From Candidatus Mediterraneibacter intestinipullorum (lineage in GTDB: Bacteria > Bacillota > Clostridia > Lachnospirales > Lachnospiraceae), in the NCBI GenBank assembly GCA_019118665.1, contig DWYM01000019.1, forward strand, positions 1 through 64,000: a stretch of 64,000 bases of DNA, written 5' to 3'. A program made the translations under genes and the position numbers. The notes under the pieces are model-generated. The model worked only from the letters and a program-made list of their open reading frames with translations, did no database searches and was not told the origin of the DNA. Numbering within the stretch: position 1 is the first letter of the stretch; every line of letters starts with the position of its first letter. Of the stretch, positions 59,820-64,000 are shown one piece after another.

Positions 59820-61391
59820 TTGAGCGGGGCAGCAGAATATGCGGTAAAGATGCATCATGTGACAAAGACCTTTGGAAAGGTGACTGCCAATAAGGATGTC
59901 AATCTTGAACTGAGAAAAGGAGAAATCATTGCGCTTCTGGGGGAGAATGGGAGCGGAAAGACAACCCTGATGAACATGTTGTCAGGGATTTATTTTCCGG
60001 ATCATGGCGAGATCTATGTAAAGGGAGAGGAAGTGACGATACGTTCTCCAAAAGATTCCTTTGCGCTCGGGATCGGCATGATCCATCAGCATTTTAAGCT
60101 GGTGGACGTCCTGACCGCGGCGGAGAATATCATGCTGGGGATGGAAGGAAAGGCAACGGTAAACCGCAGGGAGATCAACAAAAAAGTGCGGGAGCTGGCA
60201 GAGAAATACGGATTTGACCTGGAGCCCTCCAAAAAAATCTACAATATGTCAGTGTCGGAAAAGCAGACAGTAGAGATCTTAAAAGTACTCTACAAGGGTG
60301 CGGATATCCTGATACTGGATGAGCCTACGGCAGTTCTGACCCCCCAGGAGACAGACCGTCTTTTCGCGGTGCTGAGAAACATGAAAAAGGATGGGAAGTC
60401 GATTATCATCATCACCCACAAGCTGAACGAAGTGCTCGCGATCTCCGACCGGGTGGCGATCCTGCGCAAGGGCGAATACATCGGCGTGGTCAACACACAG
60501 GAGACCGATCAGACACAGCTCACAGAGATGATGGTCGGCCGTCCGATCAGCCTGGAGATTGAAAGGCCGGAGACAGTGCGGGGAGAAAAGCGTCTTCAGG
60601 TGATCGACCTGACCTGCCTAAACGGAGACGGCGTCAAAGCGCTGGACAACGTATCTTTTGAGGCTTACGGCGGAGAGATCCTTGGGATCGCAGGCATTGC
60701 GGGAAGCGGTCAGAAGGAGCTGTGCGAGATCATTGCCGGTCTGTATCCATCCATCGGCGGGTCAGTGCTCTACTCCGGGAACCATGAAGGAGTACCGGTA
60801 CAGGAGCGCATCCTTGGTCTGAAACCGGATGAGATCGTCAGAAAAGGGATTTCCATGGCTTTTGTCCCGGAAGACAGGCTCGGCATGGGACTTGTGGCAG
60901 GGATGGACATGACCGACAATGTGATGCTCCGGAGTTATAAGTCGAACAAGGGGATTTTTGTGGATCGCAAAAATCCGAGAGAGCTGGCAGAAAAACTGAT
61001 CGATGAACTGGAGATCGTGACCCCGGGAGTGGACACGCCGGTGGGAAGACTTTCAGGCGGAAATGTGCAGAAGGTGCTTCTGGGGAGGGAAATCGCCTGT
61101 CATCCGTCCGTGCTGATCGTGGCATATCCGGTGCGGGGACTGGATATCAATTCTTCCTATCGGATTTATGACCTGCTCAATGAGCAGAAGAAAAAAGGTG
61201 TCGCAGTCATTTTCATCGGAGAGGACCTGGATGTGCTGATGCAGCTTTCCGACCGCATCATGGTCATGTGCGGGGGGAAGGTGAGCGGCATTGTGGATCC
61301 GAAGAAAGTGACGAAAGAGGATATCGGACTTATGATGATCCACGCGGGAGACCCGAAGTCCGGCAGCGGGAATGAGGAGGTAACGGCATGA
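59820..61391 (+). CDS. ABC transporter ATP-binding protein, two-domain nucleoside/sugar type (TTG start)
   Basis: LGENGSGKTTLMNMLSGIYFPDHGEIYVKGEEV; ILDEPTAVLTPQE; second cassette RLSGGNVQKVLLGREI. Confidence 0.93.
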   Translation: MSGAAEYAVKMHHVTKTFGKVTANKDVNLELRKGEIIALLGENGSGKTTLMNMLSGIYFPDHGEIYVKGEEVTIRSPKDSFALGIGMIHQHFKLVDVLTAAENIMLGMEGKATVNRREINKKVRELAEKYGFDLEPSKKIYNMSVSEKQTVEILKVLYKGADILILDEPTAVLTPQETDRLFAVLRNMKKDGKSIIIITHKLNEVLAISDRVAILRKGEYIGVVNTQETDQTQLTEMMVGRPISLEIERPETVRGEKRLQVIDLTCLNGDGVKALDNVSFEAYGGEILGIAGIAGSGQKELCEIIAGLYPSIGGSVLYSGNHEGVPVQERILGLKPDEIVRKGISMAFVPEDRLGMGLVAGMDMTDNVMLRSYKSNKGIFVDRKNPRELAEKLIDELEIVTPGVDTPVGRLSGGNVQKVLLGREIACHPSVLIVAYPVRGLDINSSYRIYDLLNEQKKKGVAVIFIGEDLDVLMQLSDRIMVMCGGKVSGIVDPKKVTKEDIGLMMIHAGDPKSGSGNEEVTA

Positions 61392-62485
61392 GCGCACATT
61401 CAACACAGGCAAAAGAACCATTTTTGAGGATGGTCAGGAGGGATGCGATCTCCAGCCGGAAATCATGGGGGATCCGGGCGGCGGCGTTTCTCCTCTCACT
61501 GGTGACCGGAGGGATCGTTATCCTTCTGCTGGGGCATAATCCCATTTCTGTATATCTTTCCATGGTAAAAGGGGCGTGGGGATCTCAGACAGTGATCTAT
61601 GAGACGATAAAGATCGCGGTTCCCCTCTTGATCACTGCTATCGGAATTTCCTTTGCGTTTAAGATGAAGTTCTGGAATATCGGAGGAGAGGGGCAGATTC
61701 TCATAGGGGCAGTGGCGGCCGGGGCATTCGGGCTCTTTACGGCTCACATCTTCCCGAAGCTTCCGCTTGTGCTCCTGATGATGTTCGCGGCGATCGTGGC
61801 GGGAGGCCTTTACGGACTTCTTCCCGCTGTGTGCAAGGCGAAATGGGGGACAAATGAGACGCTCTTTACACTGATGCTCAATTATATCGCGCTTGCCTTC
61901 ATCAAATACCTGATGAACGGACCGTGGAAGGATCCGGGCAGCAGTTATCCGAAGATCGCCATGCTCGTTCCGGGAGCCCGCCTTACAAAGGTGCTGGGCG
62001 TTCACTGGGGCTGGATACTGGCTCTTGTCCTGGTAGTGGCGTCCTATATTTATTTTAACAGGACAAAACAGGGGTATGAGATTTCTGTGGTGGGAGAGAG
62101 CAACAATACGGCAAGATACGCAGGGATCAACGTGGGAAAAGTATTCCGGAGGACCATGTTTCTGTCGGGCGCCCTGTGCGGGCTTGTGGGCATGCTCCAG
62201 TTTGCGGGTTCAGACTATACCATCACAGAGGGAACCGCGGGCGGAGTGGGATTTACCGCGATCACCGTGGCGTGGCTGGCAAAGATGAATCCTTTTGGAA
62301 TGCTCGTTGTATCCGTGTTCGTAGCTATGCTGGAGAGGGGATCCAATGCGATACAGACACAGTTCAAGATCCCTGCGTCAGCGGCGGATCTGCTCATTGG
62401 TATTATTTTGTTCTTCATGCTGGGCTGTGAGTTCTTTATCTCATACAAGCTGATCGGAAGAGGAAAGGAGGAACACCATGCTTAA
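61388..62485 (+). CDS. ABC transporter permease (nucleoside type)
   Basis: FAFKMKFWNIGGEGQILIGAVAAGAFGLF; GTNETLFTLMLNYIALAFIKYLM. Confidence 0.92.
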   Translation: MSAHSTQAKEPFLRMVRRDAISSRKSWGIRAAAFLLSLVTGGIVILLLGHNPISVYLSMVKGAWGSQTVIYETIKIAVPLLITAIGISFAFKMKFWNIGGEGQILIGAVAAGAFGLFTAHIFPKLPLVLLMMFAAIVAGGLYGLLPAVCKAKWGTNETLFTLMLNYIALAFIKYLMNGPWKDPGSSYPKIAMLVPGARLTKVLGVHWGWILALVLVVASYIYFNRTKQGYEISVVGESNNTARYAGINVGKVFRRTMFLSGALCGLVGMLQFAGSDYTITEGTAGGVGFTAITVAWLAKMNPFGMLVVSVFVAMLERGSNAIQTQFKIPASAADLLIGIILFFMLGCEFFISYKLIGRGKEEHHA

Positions 62486-63470
62486 TACATTGAACGGTCT
62501 TTTTATCGCGGCAGTGCTTGCGGGGACGCCGCTGCTGCTCGGCGCCCTGGGCGAGATCCTGACCGAGAAGTCCGGCAACTTAAACCTCGGCGTGGAAGGC
62601 ATGATGTTTATGGGCGCCATCACCGGCCTTGCCGGTTCCTATTACTATGAGCAGGCAGTGATCAGTACCGGAGGGAGCCCGAACGGAGTCATTTCCTCGG
62701 CGATCGCTCTTCTGACCTCCTTCCTGGCGGGAGCAGGCGGGGCGCTCATATACAGTTTCCTGACGATCACGCTGCGGGCGAACCAGAACGTGACAGGCCT
62801 TACTCTGACGATCTTCGGGACCGGCTTCGGCAATTTCTTCGGAGAGTATGTAGGGCAGAAGGCAGGAGGGTATGTGGCAGTTACAGAGACCACGAAGAAA
62901 GCATTCTCCAGCCTGCATATCCCGGTCCTGTCAGATATTCCTGTGATCGGGCCTCTTCTGTTCCAGTACAACTGGCTGGTATATTTCGCCATTATCGCGG
63001 CTGTTGCCATGGCATGGTTTTTCAATCGTTCCCGGGTGGGACTGAACCTGCGCGCGGTGGGAGAAGATCCTGCGACAGCAGACGCGGCGGGAATTAATAT
63101 CACGCTTTATAAATACATGGCGACGGTCATCGGCGGTGGTATCTGCGGCATCGGCGGAATGTACATGAGCATGGTGACCACCTCCGGCGTGTGGGTACAC
63201 AACTGCGTCAGCGGCTATGGATGGCTTGCAGTGGCGCTCGTTATCTTCGCGACCTGGAGTCCGGCCCGGGGCATGCTCGTGGCTCTGATCTTCGGTGGAC
63301 TTACGATCATGCGCATGTATGTAAATATTCCCGGTCTCCCGGCTCAGATCTATGACATGTTCCCATATATCGCCACGATCCTCGTGCTCGTCATCACAAG
63401 CATGAGACAGAGCAGGGAACATGCGCAGCCAAAGAGCTGCGGACTCAATTACTTCCGGGAGGAGAGATAA
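62478..63470 (+). CDS. ABC transporter permease (nucleoside type)
   Basis: GTPLLLGALGEILTEKSGNLNLGVEGMMFMGAITG; NRSRVGLNLRAVGEDPATADAAGINI. Confidence 0.93.
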   Translation: MLNTLNGLFIAAVLAGTPLLLGALGEILTEKSGNLNLGVEGMMFMGAITGLAGSYYYEQAVISTGGSPNGVISSAIALLTSFLAGAGGALIYSFLTITLRANQNVTGLTLTIFGTGFGNFFGEYVGQKAGGYVAVTETTKKAFSSLHIPVLSDIPVIGPLLFQYNWLVYFAIIAAVAMAWFFNRSRVGLNLRAVGEDPATADAAGINITLYKYMATVIGGGICGIGGMYMSMVTTSGVWVHNCVSGYGWLAVALVIFATWSPARGMLVALIFGGLTIMRMYVNIPGLPAQIYDMFPYIATILVLVITSMRQSREHAQPKSCGLNYFREER

Positions 63471-63544
63471 GAACTCAAGAAACAGATGTATCTTTGGAAA
63501 AAGAATGGTACAATAGAAGAAAAGAGAAAAGGGCGGGTGAGACT

Positions 63545-64000
63545 ATGAAACTTACTTTTATCGGAGCGGCCCACGAGGTTACCGGGAGCTGTCATTTCAT
63601 CCAGGCAGCCGGGAAAAACATCCTGATCGACTGCGGCATGGAACAGGGACCGGATCTGTACGAGAATCCGGGGCTTCCCATCCCGGAAAAAGACATTGAT
63701 TATGTATTCCTTACTCATGCGCATATTGACCATTCGGGTATGCTGCCGAAGCTGGCAAAGAATGGGTTCAAGGGGCAGATCTTCGCTACCTTTGCGACTG
63801 CGGATCTGTGCAATATCATGCTGCGGGACAGCGCGCACATCCAGGAATTTGAGGCAGAGTGGCGCAACCGTAAGGGCAGGAGAGCGGGGCAGCCGGAGTA
63901 TGAGCCTGTGTATGTGATGCAGGACGCGCTGGATGCCATCGAGCTGCTTGTTCCCTGTCAGTACAGCGAGAGGATCACGATCTGCGACGGCATCCAGATC
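63545..64000 (+). CDS. MBL-fold metallo-hydrolase/RNase-like protein (3' end outside window)
   Basis: MKLTFIGAAHEVTGSCHFIQAAGKNILIDCGMEQG; DYVFLTHAHIDHSGMLPKL. Confidence 0.9.
   Translation, partial: MKLTFIGAAHEVTGSCHFIQAAGKNILIDCGMEQGPDLYENPGLPIPEKDIDYVFLTHAHIDHSGMLPKLAKNGFKGQIFATFATADLCNIMLRDSAHIQEFEAEWRNRKGRRAGQPEYEPVYVMQDALDAIELLVPCQYSERITICDGIQI

Overview
64-kb chromosomal window with the gene content and codon style of a Clostridia/Lachnospiraceae genome; taxonomy is inferred from protein resemblance only. It is mostly housekeeping: secA (5'-cut), prfB with its programmed +1 frameshift, hom, cofactor-independent phosphoglycerate mutase, T-box-thrS, aroA, tyrA, an EF-G paralogue, purF, purB, gltX, a UvrD-like helicase, luxS, csoR-copA. 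Accessory modules are two plausible Fur-regulated units (DUF3793-flavodoxin and ZIP transporter), a PadR/HAAS/DUF4097 operon, a BceRS/AB-like two-component/ABC module, MoxR-DUF58-transglutaminase, a three-gene module of unknown function (DUF5717-like / Hsp70-actin-like DUF5716 / TPR), amino-acid and nucleoside(BMP)-type ABC transporters and three GH13-family genes. No rRNA, tRNA, CRISPR array, phage or transposase gene was recognised. Best leads: (1) two ~450-480 bp non-coding, nested-palindromic repeats (5027-5510 and 22067-22513), each filling the gap between two convergent genes from stop codon to stop codon; (2) the DUF5717/DUF5716/TPR operon (34013-39356); (3) a full-length GH13 glycogen-debranching-like protein that appears to have lost all three catalytic residues (51700-53445); (4) a sharp azlC/amylase deletion junction plus an in-frame TGA in azlC; (5) a copA-copZ fusion that keeps an internal Shine-Dalgarno and ATG; (6) a response regulator with an eroded N-terminus next to a perfect-consensus padR promoter; (7) a Sir2-like protein with the catalytic His replaced by Lys. 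All assignments are from reading the sequence; no database search was run.
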